A program made the position numbers and the translations under genes. A DNA stretch of 64,000 bases from Dryomyza anilis (taxonomy: Eukaryota; Arthropoda; Insecta; Diptera; Dryomyzidae): the NCBI GenBank assembly GCA_951804985.1, contig OX638135.1, forward strand, positions 71,825,695-71,889,694, read 5' to 3'. This document shows positions 45,536 through 59,300 of the stretch, one piece after another (the first letter of the stretch is position 1; each line of letters begins with the position of its first letter). Under the pieces are notes generated by a model. The model saw nothing but the letters and a program-made list of their open reading frames with translations. It did not search any database and had not been told where the DNA came from.

Positions 45536-48500
45536 TATTCGGAATATATAGTCGACAAAAAAAAAACAATTTTCAAAAAATTTTGAAAAAATAAATGGTT
45601 AAAAAAATGTTTGACCGACAAAAACAACGCAATGGTCAAAATCAACATTTTTCAAAAAAAATATATTCGCCAAAAACAATGTCGAAAAAAATTGTTTTTG
45701 CTTTTGTTTTTGATTTTTTTTTTCCATTTTTGTTTTTCCTTTAGTTTTGATTTTTGTTTTATGTTATTACTTTTGTTTTTGTTTTTGTATTTTTGCTTTT
45801 GCTTTTGTTTTGTGCTTTTGCTTTTATGTTTTTTCTTTTACATTTTTTTTGTATTTGAGTTTTTGGTTTCATGTTCGTAGCTGGTGAAAGTGCCGAGTTA
45901 TATCGTTTTGAAAGTTTAGGTTGTATGGGAGGTGCCACGCCTCTTTGTCCAATCCCGGCCATATATAACCTATCATTTCTTCCAGACCATACCGCATCTG
46001 TGGTAAAAATTTCAAGAAAATCGGATTCGCCGTTTAGACGGAGAAGCGGAACAAACGTACAAACGTACAAACAAACGAACAAACAGATTTATTATATTAA
46101 TAATAGGATACGATGGTCTGACATAAAGTTTGTATTAGATGGTTGCGGTGACAACAACGCTTTTTTCAAGACGAATGCGGTCCACGCAAAATTTCTATAT
46201 TTTGGTGAAGTGCATTATAGAACGAAATAGCTTTCCTAAATGATTGCGAAACTCTAAAAATGTTTGATTATCTACCCATTAAATTTTCCAGAAATACAGA
46301 TATACATATCCAATTAAAAAACATTTTTGGTTTTTTAAAAACGTCCAAAAATATAAAAATTTCTTAAAAATAGTATTTGAACACAATTCACATATTCCCA
46401 AAAGCATGAAAGCACAGCTGAAGCCTGTAAATCAATTACTAATTATTCGCACAGACTCTTTAAATGATAAAATTTATTGAGTTTGAAAGTTGTATATGAA
46501 TTTAGGTTATTTTTTAATTTATTGAAAATTTGAAAGTTTAAAAGTTTTCTCATTTTTGATGAATCGTACTGACTTTTAGACGCAACTTTGAAAAATAATT
46601 GACAAATTGACTATTTTAGAAATATCTGAGTATTTTTTGAATATGTAATTTTATGGAAACTTTAAAAAAGGTATGTAAATATGTTTGACTGAAAGCCTAA
46701 ATATCTCTTTGATGACTTTCTTGGATTTAAAGGTAACGCATTGAATGTAATTTCTAAAAACGTGGATTCAAATATGTCGGTAATGGAACGGTGGTATCAC
46801 AATGGACCTTTTTTGGTCTAAGTGTGCTTTTTAGCAGACATTACAACCTAACCTAAGAAGCTAAAGTAATCATCTCTATGAGTTATTTGAATTTTGAAAA
46901 AATGTCCTTGAAAAAATTGAAATTGCCTCCAAAATGTTTTCAATGAAATTTTTTTCATAAATCCCAAAAAGGCATCATCGGTTAGAAAACAATATCTTTG
47001 TTATTATTACTACGATTTTGGACATTCAGAAAGAAAATAAAATTATTTATGTATTACGGTGAATATAATGGGAAATTTTGTAAGGGATAGCTCAAAGATT
47101 TTTCGATTGAGCTGAATTTTTGTCTGGATTTGTTATTCTAGTATCGTCATGAAATAAGCAACGGTGAGCAGGATTCGTACAAATTACCATCGAAACACCA
47201 AAAATAGGAATTGTATTTTGATAATGAGAATTCTTTTACTTTACATTGGAAATGGTGCGGTTTCAAAGAGCCATATATGGGCTGCAAGTATTTTATCCCA
47301 TGTCAATAAACATAATGGCCCATAACTAAAGTCAAAATTAACCTGGAGCTTAAATTGAATTACGGTTTTTTGACGGTTTTCATACAAAAATAAATGTCAA
47401 AAGTCTATATATTAAAATAAACTATAGTTTAAAAATGACTATAGTTACGCGCCAATTTTTTAGCACACGTAATGTACCAAGTTGGCGAAAAAATAAGGAA
47501 TGATTTAAAAGTTATTCAGGGCTTTTCATAGGGAGTGTTTTACTATCGTACGTTTGCCATTGACTGTCGAGAAGAGGTACTGTCGTATAGAAAAATAATG
47601 TATATTTTCTAATTATTCAGTCGCGGTGAGTCGAACCAACGACCTCTCGACTCGGAGTCCATCGCACTACTATGCCAAAATAACTGATTGCAGATGCGAT
47701 ATATTTAAATGAATATATATGCGCATATTTTGTATTTTTTAGTGCACGAGAATCCTAGGCAGTGATGCCAACTCATATTTTCATTTTCCCCGATATTCTT
47801 AGCAAAATTCCCCAATTGACTATAAAATTCCCCGCACAAATTAATTTAAATACACTAAGAATAAATAGTGTTTTTACTAAATATTTAATAACAATCTAAA
47901 TAATCCATAGATACATATTACGCAATATGCTATTCATTTAATATGTTTTTTATTTCTTGATTTCTCTATTTTTCGAATGACATTTATCAGCCATTGTAAA
48001 TTGAGAAAAATTATTTGTTATTACCAAGTGGTGCAATATTTTTTAATTAAGGTCCAGTTTTTCCAGTTTCCAGTTTTGTTAAAGTTTAAACTTAGCTTAA
48101 ATAAATATTTCAAAAGTCAATAGTTCCAAATCAAAACGTCCGAATTTGTTTAAATTTTACAGACACATAGATAGACAATTAGTACTCAGTTAATATAAAT
48201 TTTAAATATATGAGAAATATTGACTATAATATAACTGAAAAATGGATCATATTAAACAAATTAATTATATTAAACTTGGTTTCAAATAGTACTGCACGCA
48301 GCAAAAAAAGGGCACTCCCAAACATAATTTTGCAGGCATTAACATGTACGTTTGGAACTTTATGTAAACATAATATATAATTGAATGATAAATCATTTGT
48401 AAACTGTGTTGTAATGAGCTCTGACTTACATTATAGTATACCGGAAACATTTTAATGTTGCCCCTTAAAATGGAGTATGCTCTAATGGAAACATAATAAT

Positions 48501-49378
48501 TACTACATCCAAATAAAATAAATATTTGACCCGAAACATAAAAATGTTCAAAATCAAACATGATTTTGAACGACCTGAATATAAATATGTTTCCAGTGAA
48601 ACATATCAGTTGTTTTAGTTCAAAAAGTAGTATGTTTGCATAGAAACATATTTAAATATTTTTGGAAAGAAATCCTGAAAATAAAATAAAAAAATAAAAT
48701 GTTGTTTTTTTTTTTATTTATTTTTATTACAAATCTTTAAACATGCACAGTAGAAAATTTTAATAATAGAATTCATATACAAATTTTTAAATGCAAGTAC
48801 AAGTGACAGCATCAATGAAGGCACAATTGCACCAGCAGACGCTAAACCAGACGATCCAGGCTCGCTTTATATTTGGTACAGTTACAGTTGATCTCAGTAC
48901 AGCACATAGCGTAGGCACGGAATTCACGGAGGCTTTTGTAAAAAAACATGCCAAATTCTGTTTGAAAATCGAAACAAAGTTTTTTATTTGTGGTTTTTCA
49001 CATTAGTTTCAGAAATTATATACTGCACTATATTATACTCTGTTACTATTTGTACTTTTTGTAACACAATTTATATATTTATTTAATTTACAAATAACAA
49101 AATTATTACCGACGCGAACACGTTTTCTCAACGAACAACAGAAGACACGTACGCAGAAAATGCCGATCAACGTCAACTTTATATACAAGAATTAATTTTT
49201 TGTTTCTTTTCGAACATCAGTATGTTTAAAATGACTCTATACATACTTCAAACGACGACAAAAGAGACGTAGGTAGAAAATTCTGCTCAACGAGTGCCAA
49301 CTTCGTATACAAGAAGAATGTTGGAAGAATACATTTATTTAATTCCAATTCCTTTTTTGTTTGATTTTAAACATCCAC

Positions 49379-49976
49379 ATGTTCAAATGATGGCAAAAAG
49401 ATGGCGTAGGTAGAAAATGCTGCACAACGTTGCCAACTTCGTCAGTCGATAAATTATCGAATTAAGACGAGCGTTGCGAACATACGTATTTAGGGTGTGT
49501 GCGAGTTCGACTAAATTGCTGACTAAACTAAATTGTAGAAGTTTTTATTCGACCGCCATTCGGTAACCGGTAATTGTTAAAGTCTCTAATAAATCAATTA
49601 TCATATGTCTGTTTGCATCATATGTTCAAATGATAGCAAAAAGATGGCGTAGGTAGAAAATGCTGCACAACGTTGCCAACTTCGTCAGTCGATAAATTAT
49701 CGAATTAAGACGAGCGTTGCGAACATACGTATTTAGGGTGTGTGCGAGTTCGACTAAATTGCTCACTTAAGTGAATTGTAGAAGTTTTTATTCGACCGCC
49801 ATTCGGTAACCGGTAATTGTTAAAGTCTCTAATAAATCAATTATCATATGTCTGTTTGCTGTTTCCCAATTTAGATCAATTTAGTTTGATCGAAAATTTG
49901 CTAAATTGAAAGGTAAACGCTGCATTACCGACAACATTTAGTTTATTCAGCAATTTAGTCGAACTCGCACACACCC
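49379..49976. mobile_element. Harbinger-like MITE with 243-bp tandem duplication
   Basis: A complete MITE lies at 49736-49976 (241 bp). Before it, flank plus the left half of the same MITE is present a second time, starting gggtgtgt at 49493 and breaking off at about 49615. The two left ends are 243 bp apart, and the flank gttcaaatgat...atggcgtagg also occurs twice. Confidence 0.88.
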
Positions 49977-51548
49977 TTAAATTGATTAGCATTTTCTGTG
50001 TTACGAAACATAGTTTTTACAAAGTAAATTGCCAAGAAATAGTTTATTCAAATGCAATTAAAATTTTATGTTGGTATTGTAACATATTTATGGTAAATTT
50101 GACAGATTCGGCTGGACAATATAATAATGTTTACACGTGAACAAAAATAAATTCAATTTCGATTATAATTTAATTACACTTCATTCCTAATACATGTATG
50201 GTAATTTCGTATTCCTTTTGAATTACATTCAAACATTTTCAAACAAATCTTTTCTATCCGTGTGAAAATAGGTAATTAATGCCTTTTAATAGGAGCAAAC
50301 TATTTCAAAAATTAAATTTAATCATTGAAACCCTGTATAAACAAATATGCAATTGTAAATATATGTTATTTTCAATTTTTTTGTTTTTTAATTTTGATAA
50401 TTTTTTTACTACTAGATCAGTATTTTAAAGTATTTTAAAGATTTCGATTAATGGGAATTTAAAATTTCGAAACTAAAATGACAAAATAGTTTCGAAATTT
50501 TAAATTCCCAATAATCGCAATCTTTAAAATACTGAAAACAATATTTTTTCAACTATTAAGAGACATGACAAATTAGCAGGTTTTACATTAATTAAAAAAT
50601 GTATCCTTTATTTAAAAACATATCATCAGATACATTAAAAAAATGTTAAAGGAATTTATCTAAATCCAGAAATCGTATTTAATATATTGTATAGACGCCA
50701 AATTATGACCTTTCGCATAATTGAAATATAGACCCAGCAGGAAATGGCCTCATAGACGACAAGGTCATCAATGATGAATCGAGGACATTAAAAAATTTGT
50801 CATTGATGAATATGTCTACAACAATTTCATAAATGACATTGCATTAAAGAAGTCATATAACATATGTCATATAAACATATATGAATGACATTGTGAAAAT
50901 CTGTCATTTATGAAATGTTTTTGATGACGTCATTGATAAAAATTAACATTCACGTCACATGACCTTAAAGGTATGCAGCATTTACGTTGTGAAATGCAAT
51001 GTGAAATGCATACAACATACGTCTATTTATTCATAGGCCTAATTTGAGGGACCAATTTTAATAAAAGCGGGATAATAAGCAGTAGTAATGTTGGTATATG
51101 ATGGCCAACTATAGCCCTAGTTATAAGTGTTGCAATTTAAATCATAGAAACGATAAAATGCTTTCTTGGCTAATATTTTTTTACTCGATTTCGATTTAAA
51201 AATCGATCTAATTTATTGGTTCCATTGAAAAGTGTCAATGGCTGAAAATCGGGGATGGAATGATGGTCGTTAATTGAGACCAAGGATTGAAACCGAAACC
51301 GAACGGAACCGGATATCCGTTTAAAACCGATTCATTTTTAAAACCGACACCGTTTACGAAAATCAGAAATAAACCGATATCCAAAACTGATATAAAGAAA
51401 GACAGAAACCATTTATTTTATATAAAAGCTCTAAAGTACAAGGCACGTTTTAAATAATCTGGGGTTCCCAACATAAAAACTTCTTGTTTTTAATATTCAC
51501 ATGTTGTTTAAATAAAAGCATTTGTGTGGAGGAAAATCGAATTAAAAA

Positions 51549-52271
51549 CCAGTTGGGAAGGTTAGATCACATGGGATATTTTAAAGTAGGTGTAATTATG
51601 ATAGTTAGGATTATCAAAATTACAGTCGGTCTAAGCCGACTATAAATACCGTACACATATGTGTGGTTACCATTCAAAGTGATATATAGGTCACCAGGGT
51701 ATACGAATCCTGAAAATAACTACAAACATTCAATCGCTGAAGAATTTCCATTCATTTGATACCCATATTTACAAATGGGTAGGTTTACCGAATTTCGATT
51801 TTTTTGTTTTGTGAACCACAAATCTTTTTGCCGGAAAACATTATTATAATGTATTTGAGCATGATATCAATATATGTTTCACCAAAAAAGTTTACCTAAG
51901 CACGTATACATAAAAATTGATCTTTATATGTACATTTTATATGAGGTATTTGAACATACGTGGTCGGATCATAGGTCACAATGGACCGATCTCGCCAATT
52001 TTTCGCACATACAGCGTAGGTATATTAGTAATCTAAGTTATAAGTTTCATTTATCTAGCTCTTTAATTTTAAAAGTAGTAGGGATTTCAACAGACAGACG
52101 GACAGACATACGGACAGACAGGCGGACAGACAGACGGACATCGCTAAATCGACTCAGGAGGTCATTCTGATCAAGAATATATATACTTTTCCATACTGGA
52201 GATGCTTCCTTCTGGGTGTTACAGACGGCGTACCAAACTGAATATACCCTTTCACTCTTAGTGTAGGGTAT
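51549..52271 (+). mobile_element. mini-me/INE-1-like element in unit 4
   Basis: Near-identical to 30255-30985, including the extra internal segment, with a slightly shorter GACA/GACG tract (52091-52140). Confidence 0.85.
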
Positions 52272-52591
52272 TAAAAAACACTTAGGACAGTTGGTCGCAT
52301 GGAAAATTTTGAAGTATGAAACTTGTGATAGTTGGTGTGATGAAGTTGGTAAGAATTATGAGAGTTATAGTCGGTCTAAGGCACTGGTTATGTAATGTCG
52401 GTAGCTCGTCTGGTTAGTGCGTTGGACTACGAGTGAAAAGTCGCTGGTGCGTTCGACTACGAGCCGAAAGGTCCCCGGTTCGATCTCCAACATCTTCTTC
52501 ATATAAAACATTTTTCTATGCGACGCTACCTCTCGTCAGTTAATGGCAAACCTACGAGAGTAAAACATTGCCTATCAAAACTGACAATGTA

Positions 52592-52915
52592 GGTGAGTTT
52601 TAGTGTGGTGAATTTTTGTGTAGTAAGTTTTAGTGTGGTGAATTTTAGTGTGGTGAATTATAGTGTGGTGAATTATAGTGGGGTGAATTTTAGTGTGGTG
52701 AGTTTTAGTGTGGTGAATGTTATTGTGGTGAATTTTATTGTCGTGAGTTTTAGTTTGGTGAATATTATTGTGGTGAGTTTTAATGTGGTGAGTTTTAGTG
52801 TGATGAATTTTAGTGTGGTGAATTTTAGTGTGGTGAGTTTTAGTGTGGTGAATTTATTGTGGTGAGTTTTTGTAGTGTGAGTTTTAATGTGGGGAATTTT
52901 GGTGTGGTGAGTTTT
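52592..52915. repeat. 15-bp minisatellite, unit 5
   Basis: About 21 units, shorter than in units 2 and 3 but with the same first half. Confidence 0.93.
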
Positions 52916-55900
52916 AAGAATTTTGTGTGGTTGTTAACCTGGTGTGAAATATCTTGATATCACTATAATAACTGCTGACATACACGTAATGTAAAATGTA
53001 TCTTCTATGGGGGGTGCTACGCCCAATGGTCCAATCACTCCCACATTCGGCGAAACCGTTTAGAATTGCTGATATAATGTGTTTTTAATTTTTGGGATAT
53101 GTGGGAGGTGCCACGCCCAATCTTACCAAGATATAGCATATACTCTTCCCAGGCCCAACATACATATTGTGCCCAAATTTTATTCAATTCGTTTCAGCCG
53201 TTTTGACGTCTATTCGGAATATATATTCAACAAAAACAAAAAAAAAACAATTTTCAAAAAAATTCGAAAAAGAAATGGTTAAAAAAATGTTTGGTCGACA
53301 AAAACAATACAATGGTCAAAATCACCATTTTCCAAAAAAAAAAAATATTTGCCAAAAACAATGTCGAAAAAAAATGGTTTTTGCTTTTGATTTTTTTTTT
53401 CTTTCATTTTTTGTTTTTCCTTTAGTTTGGATTTTTGTTTTATGTTATTACTTTTGTTTTTGTATTTTTGCTTTTGCTTTTGTTTTGTGCTTTTGCTTTT
53501 GTGTTTTTTCTTTTACATTTTTTTTTGTATTTGAGTTTTTTGTTTCATGTTCGTAGCTGGTGAAAGTGCCGAGTTATATCGTTTTAAAAGTTTAGGTTGT
53601 ATGGGAGGTGCCACGCCTCTTTGTCAAATTCCGCCCATATATAGCCTATCATTTCTTCCAGATCATACCGCATCTGTGCTAAAAATTTCAAGAAAATCGG
53701 ATTCGCCGTTTAGACGGAGAAGCGGAACAAACGTACAAACGTACAAACAAACGAACAAACAGATTTATTATATTAATCAAGGATTGAAACCTAAACGAAT
53801 AACGGTTTCGATGCTGGAACAAACAGACAGACAGACAGACCGACAGAGTGACAGACGGACCACGAGTTTTATATATATAGATAGGATACGATGGTCTGAC
53901 ATAAAGTTTGTATTAGATGGTAGCGGTGACAACAACGCTTTTTTCAAGACGAATGCGGTCCTTGCAGAATTTCTATATTTTGATGGAGTGCATTATAGAA
54001 CGAAATAGCTTTCCTAAATGATTGCGAAACTCTAAAAATATTTGATTTTCTACCCATTAAATTTTCCAGAAATACAGATATACATATCCAATAAAAAAAC
54101 ATTTTTGGTTTTTTAAAAACGTCCAAAAATATAAAAATTTCTTAAAAATAGTATTTGAACACAAATCACAGATTCCCAAAAGTATGAAAGCAGAGCTGAA
54201 GCCGGAAATTTTGAAAGTTTAAAAAGTTTTCTCATTTTTGATGAATCGTTATGACTTTTAGACGCAACTTTGAAAAATAATTGATAAATTGACTATTTTA
54301 GAAATATCTGAGCATTTTTTGAATATGTAATTTTATGGAAACTTTGAAAAAGGTATGTAAATATGTATTCTCAGCAAACCAAACGATATTTTTACGATAT
54401 CGAAACGATATCACTTATATGCACAAATTATCGTTTCCGATAATCTATAATGATACGAGAATGATAGGGTTTTCGATAAAAACGAATGATATCGTTATTT
54501 CTTGTCGATATAGATATCGAGTAGATATCGAAAAAGTGTTCATATTCGATAATCATATTTAATTTGTTCAGAAAATTTTCTTTTTTGACAATAATTTCAA
54601 AAAAACATACAATTCAATTTCAAAATATTTTGAGTTTCATATCGTAAATTAACCTTCATTTTATGGAATTCAAAAATTATCGTCTTGTAGACAGGACTAG
54701 GAATAGAATTTCTATTCCCTGCGGTTCCAGTTCCGGTTCCATAAAAAAAGGGGTCCGGTTCTTAAATTATTTCTTATTTTGATTCCAGTTCTATAAAAAA
54801 ATAAAATAACTATTCCAGTTCCACAAACAAGCCCAAAAACGCAATATAAATATAACTATTTTTTATTTTTATGTAAAAAAAATATTGAAATTTATATATA
54901 AAGTGGAGTAAAGTATATTAATGTGGAGTATATCAGATCGGAGTAAAAACAACGATATGTTGTTATTATCGAGGTAAATGATACCTTATTCCATTGTGAA
55001 TTGTCCCCAATTTAGGAATATTTGATATGTTTCGTCCGAAAATTGTTATGATATTTTGGTTGTGGATACTATAGGAACAAATATACAAAATTTGAATAAC
55101 TTACGTCAGGCTAATATGACCAAAACTCCAAAACGAAGCCAAAATGTGGATTCAAATAAGTCGATCATGAACCGATCAATTAAAAAAAAATAAGTTTGAT
55201 TCAATATCTCTTTGATGACTTTCTTGGATTTAAAGGTAACGCATTGAATGTAATTTCTAAAAACGTGGATTCAAATATGTCGGTAATGGAACGGTGACAA
55301 TGGACCATTTTTGGTCTAAGTGTGCTTTTTAGCAGCCATTACAACCTAACCTAAATATCTCTTTGATGACTTTCTTGGATTTAAAGGTAACGCATTGAAT
55401 GTAATTACTAAAAACGTGGATTCAAATATGTCGGTAATGGAACGGTGGTATCACAATGGACCATTTTTGGTCTAAGTGTGCTTTTTAGCAGCCATTACAA
55501 CCTAACCTATGAAGCTAAAGTAATCATCTCTATGAGTTATTTGAATTTTATAAAATGTCCTTGAAAAAATTGAAATTGCCTCCAAAATGTTTTCAATATC
55601 ATTTTTTTCATAAATCCCAAAAAGGCATCATCGGCATATAATATCTTTGTTATTTTTACTACGATTTTGGACATTTCAGAAAGATGCATCCTTTAAGAAA
55701 CTAAAATTTAGTACTAGGGTGTATCATTTATGTACTAGGGTGAATGTAATGGGAAATTTTGTAAAGGATAAAGATTTCTTCGATTGAGCTGACATTTTGT
55801 GTGGATTTGTTTTTCTACTTAGTAGCCTCATGAAATAAGCAACGGTGAGCGGGATTCGTACAAATTACCATCGAAACACCAAAAGTAGGAATTGTATTTT

Positions 55901-56261
55901 GATAATGAGAATTCTGTTGTTTTGTTTTCATACAAAAATAAATGTCAAAAATCTATATATTAAAATAAACTATAGTTTAAAAATGACTATAGTTACGCGC
56001 CAATTTGTTTAGCACACGTAATGTAACAAGTTGGCGAAAAAAAAGAATGATTTAAAAGTTATTCAGGGCTTTTCATAGGGAGTGTTTTACTATCGTACGT
56101 TTGCCATTGACTGCCGAGAAGAGGTACTGTCGTATAGAAAAATTATGTATATTTTCTAATTATTCAGTCGCGGTGAGCCGAACCAACGACCTCTCGACTC
56201 GGAGTCCATCGCACTACTATGCCAAAATAACTGATTGCAGATGCGATATATTTTAATGTTA

Positions 56262-56357
56262 TTTTCAAACTCACAAAAGAAACTTGTGCCACGATCATGT
56301 ATTTTCCGGTGACAACGATATCGGCCACATTTCGTTTGAATATCGTGTGACTACTTT
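56262..56357 (+). mobile_element. Fragment of the hAT-like element interior, unit 5
   Basis: The gatcatgtattttccggtga, cgatatcggccacatttcg and atatcgtgtgactac blocks match 33936-34010 inside the hAT-like element. It is cut off after gtgactac and joined to ttattaccaagtggtgcaat of the normal unit. Confidence 0.75.
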
Positions 56358-59300
56358 TTTTTTATTACCAAGTGGTGCAATATTTTTTAATTAAGGTCCA
56401 GTTTTTCAGTTAAAGTTTAAACTTAGCTTAAATAAATATTTCAAAAGTCAATAGTTCCAAATCAAAATGTCCGAATTTGTTTAAATTTTACAGACACATA
56501 GATAGACAATTAGTACTCAGTTAATATAAATCTTAAATATATGAGAAATATTGACTATAATATAACTAAAAAAATTGATCATATTAAACAAATTAATTAT
56601 ATCAAACTTGGTTTCAAATAATTTTGCAGGCATTAACATGTACGTTTGAAATTTTATGTAAACATATTATATAATTGAATGATAAATCATTTGTAAACAG
56701 TGTTGTAATAAGCTCTGACTTACATTATAGTATCCCGGAAACATTTTAATGTTGCCCCTTAAAATGGAGTATGCTCTAATGGAAACATAATAATTACTAC
56801 ATCCAAATAAAATAAATGTTTAACCCGAAACATAAATATGTTCAAAATAAAACATGATTTTGAACGACCTGAATATAAATATGTTTCCAGTGAAACATAT
56901 CAGTTATTGCAGTACAAAAAGTAGTATGTTTGCATTGATACATATTTCAATACTTTTGGAGAAAAATCCTGAAAATAAAATTAAAATAAAATGTTGTTTT
57001 TTTTATTTATTTTTATTAGAAATCTTTAAACATGCTCAGTAGAAAATTATAATAATAGAATTCATATACAAATTTTTAAATGCATAAAAAAATAATTGGT
57101 TTAAAACTGCAAGTACAAGTGACAGCATCAATGAAGGCACAATTGCACCAGCGGACGCTAAACCAGACGATCCAGGCTCGCTTTATGTTTGGTACAGTTA
57201 CAGTTGATCTCAGTACAGCACATAGCGTAGGCACGGAATTCACGGAGGCTTTTGTAAAAAAACATGCCAAATTCAGTTTGAATATCGAAACACAGATTTT
57301 TATTTGTGGTTTTTTCAAATTAGTTTCAGAAATTATATACTGCACTATATTATACTCTGTTACTATTTGTACTTTTTGTAACACAATTTATATATTTATT
57401 TAATTTACAAATAACAAAATTATTACCGACGCGAACACGTTTTCTCAACGAACACCAGAAGACACGTACGCAGATCAACACGCAAACTGCCGATCAACGA
57501 GTGTCAACTTTATATACAAGAATTAATTTTTTGTTTCTTTTCGAACATCAGTATGTATAAAATGACCCTATACTTACTTCAAACGACGACAAAAGTGACG
57601 TAGGTAGAAAATTCTGCTCAACGAGTGCCAACTTCGTATACAAGAAGAATGTTGGAAGAATACATTTATTTAAATCCAATTCCTTTTTTCTTTGATTTTA
57701 AACGTCAATATGTTCAAACGATGCCAAAAGATGGCGTAGGTAGAAAATGCTGCACAACGTTGCCAACTTCGTCAGTCGATAAATTATCGAATTAAGACGA
57801 GCGTTGCGAACATACGTTTTTAGATTTGATTAGCATTTTCTGTGTTTCGAAACATAGTTTTTACAAAGTATATTGCCAAGAAATAGTTTATTCATATGCA
57901 ATTAAAATTTTATGTTGGTATTGTAACATATTTATGGTAAATTTGACAGATTCGGCTGGACAATATAATAATGTTTACACGTGAACAAAAATAAATTCAA
58001 TTTCGATTATAATTTAATTACACTTCATTCCTAATACATGTATGGTAATTTCGTATTCCTTTTGAATTACATTCAAACATTTTCAAACAAATCTTTTCTA
58101 ACCGTGTGAAAATAGATAATTAATGCCTTTTAATAGGAGCAAACAATTTCGAAAATTAAATTTAATCATTGAAACCCTGTATAAACAAATGTGCAATTGT
58201 AAATATATGTTATTTTCAATGTTTTTTTTTTTAATTTTGATAATTTTTTTACTACTAGATCAGTATTTTAAAGTATTTTAAAGATTGCGATTATTGGGAA
58301 TTTAAAATTTCGAAACTAAAATGACAAAATAGTTTCGAAATTTTAAATTCCCAATAATCGCAATCTTTAAAATACTGAAAACAATATTTTTTCAACTATT
58401 AAGGGACATGACAAATTAGCAGGTTTTACATTAATTCAAAAATGTATCCTTTATTTAAAAACATATCATCAGATACATTCAAAAAATGTTAAAGGAATTT
58501 ATCTAAATCCAGAAATCGTATTTAATATATTGTATAGACGCCAAATTATGACCTTTCACATGATTGAAATATAGACCCAGCAGGAAATGGCCTCATAGAC
58601 GACAAGGTCATCAATGATGAATCGAGGACATTAAAAAATTTGTCATTGATGAATATGTCTACAACAATTTCATAAATGACATTGCATTAAAGATGTCATA
58701 TAAACATATATGAATGACATTGTGAAAATCTGTCATTGATGAAATGTTTTTGATGACGTCATTGATGAAAATTAACATTGACGTCAGGTATGCAGCATTT
58801 ATGTTGTGAAATGCAATGTGAAATGCATACAACATACGTCTATTTATTCATAGGCCTAATTTGAGGGACCAATTTTTATAAAAGCGGGATAATAAGCAGT
58901 AGTAATGTTGATATATGATGGCCGTGATGCCAACTATAGCTCTAGTTATTATTGTTGCAATATTAAATCATAGAAACGATAAAAAGCTTTCTTGGCTAAT
59001 ATTTTTTTTACTCAATTTCGAATTAAAAATCGATCTAATTTAATGGTTCCATTAAAAAGTGTCAATGGCTGAAAATCGGAGATGGAATGATGGTCGTTAA
59101 TTGAGACCAAGGATTGAAACCGAATCGGAATCGGATATCCGTTTAAAACCGATTCATTTTTAAAACCGAAACCGTTTATGAAAATCAGAAATAAACCGAT
59201 ATCCAAAACTGATATAAAAGTACAAGACACGTTTTAAATAATCTGGGGTTCCCAACATAAAAAGTTCTTGTTTTTAATATTCACATGTTGTTTAAATAAA

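Larger units (their letters stand above)
44942..52278 (+). repeat. Array unit 4 (7337 bp)
   Basis: SINE-B (45060), then a minisatellite (45258-45535) cut short and joined directly to gtctattcggaatatata, so the usual middle domain (about 430 bp) is missing. No CGATA cluster. SINE-C (47519), a partly duplicated MITE (49493-49976), hairpin (50418), CRE segment, hAT end fragment and a mini-me copy (51549-52271). The right half is closest to unit 1. Confidence 0.92.
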
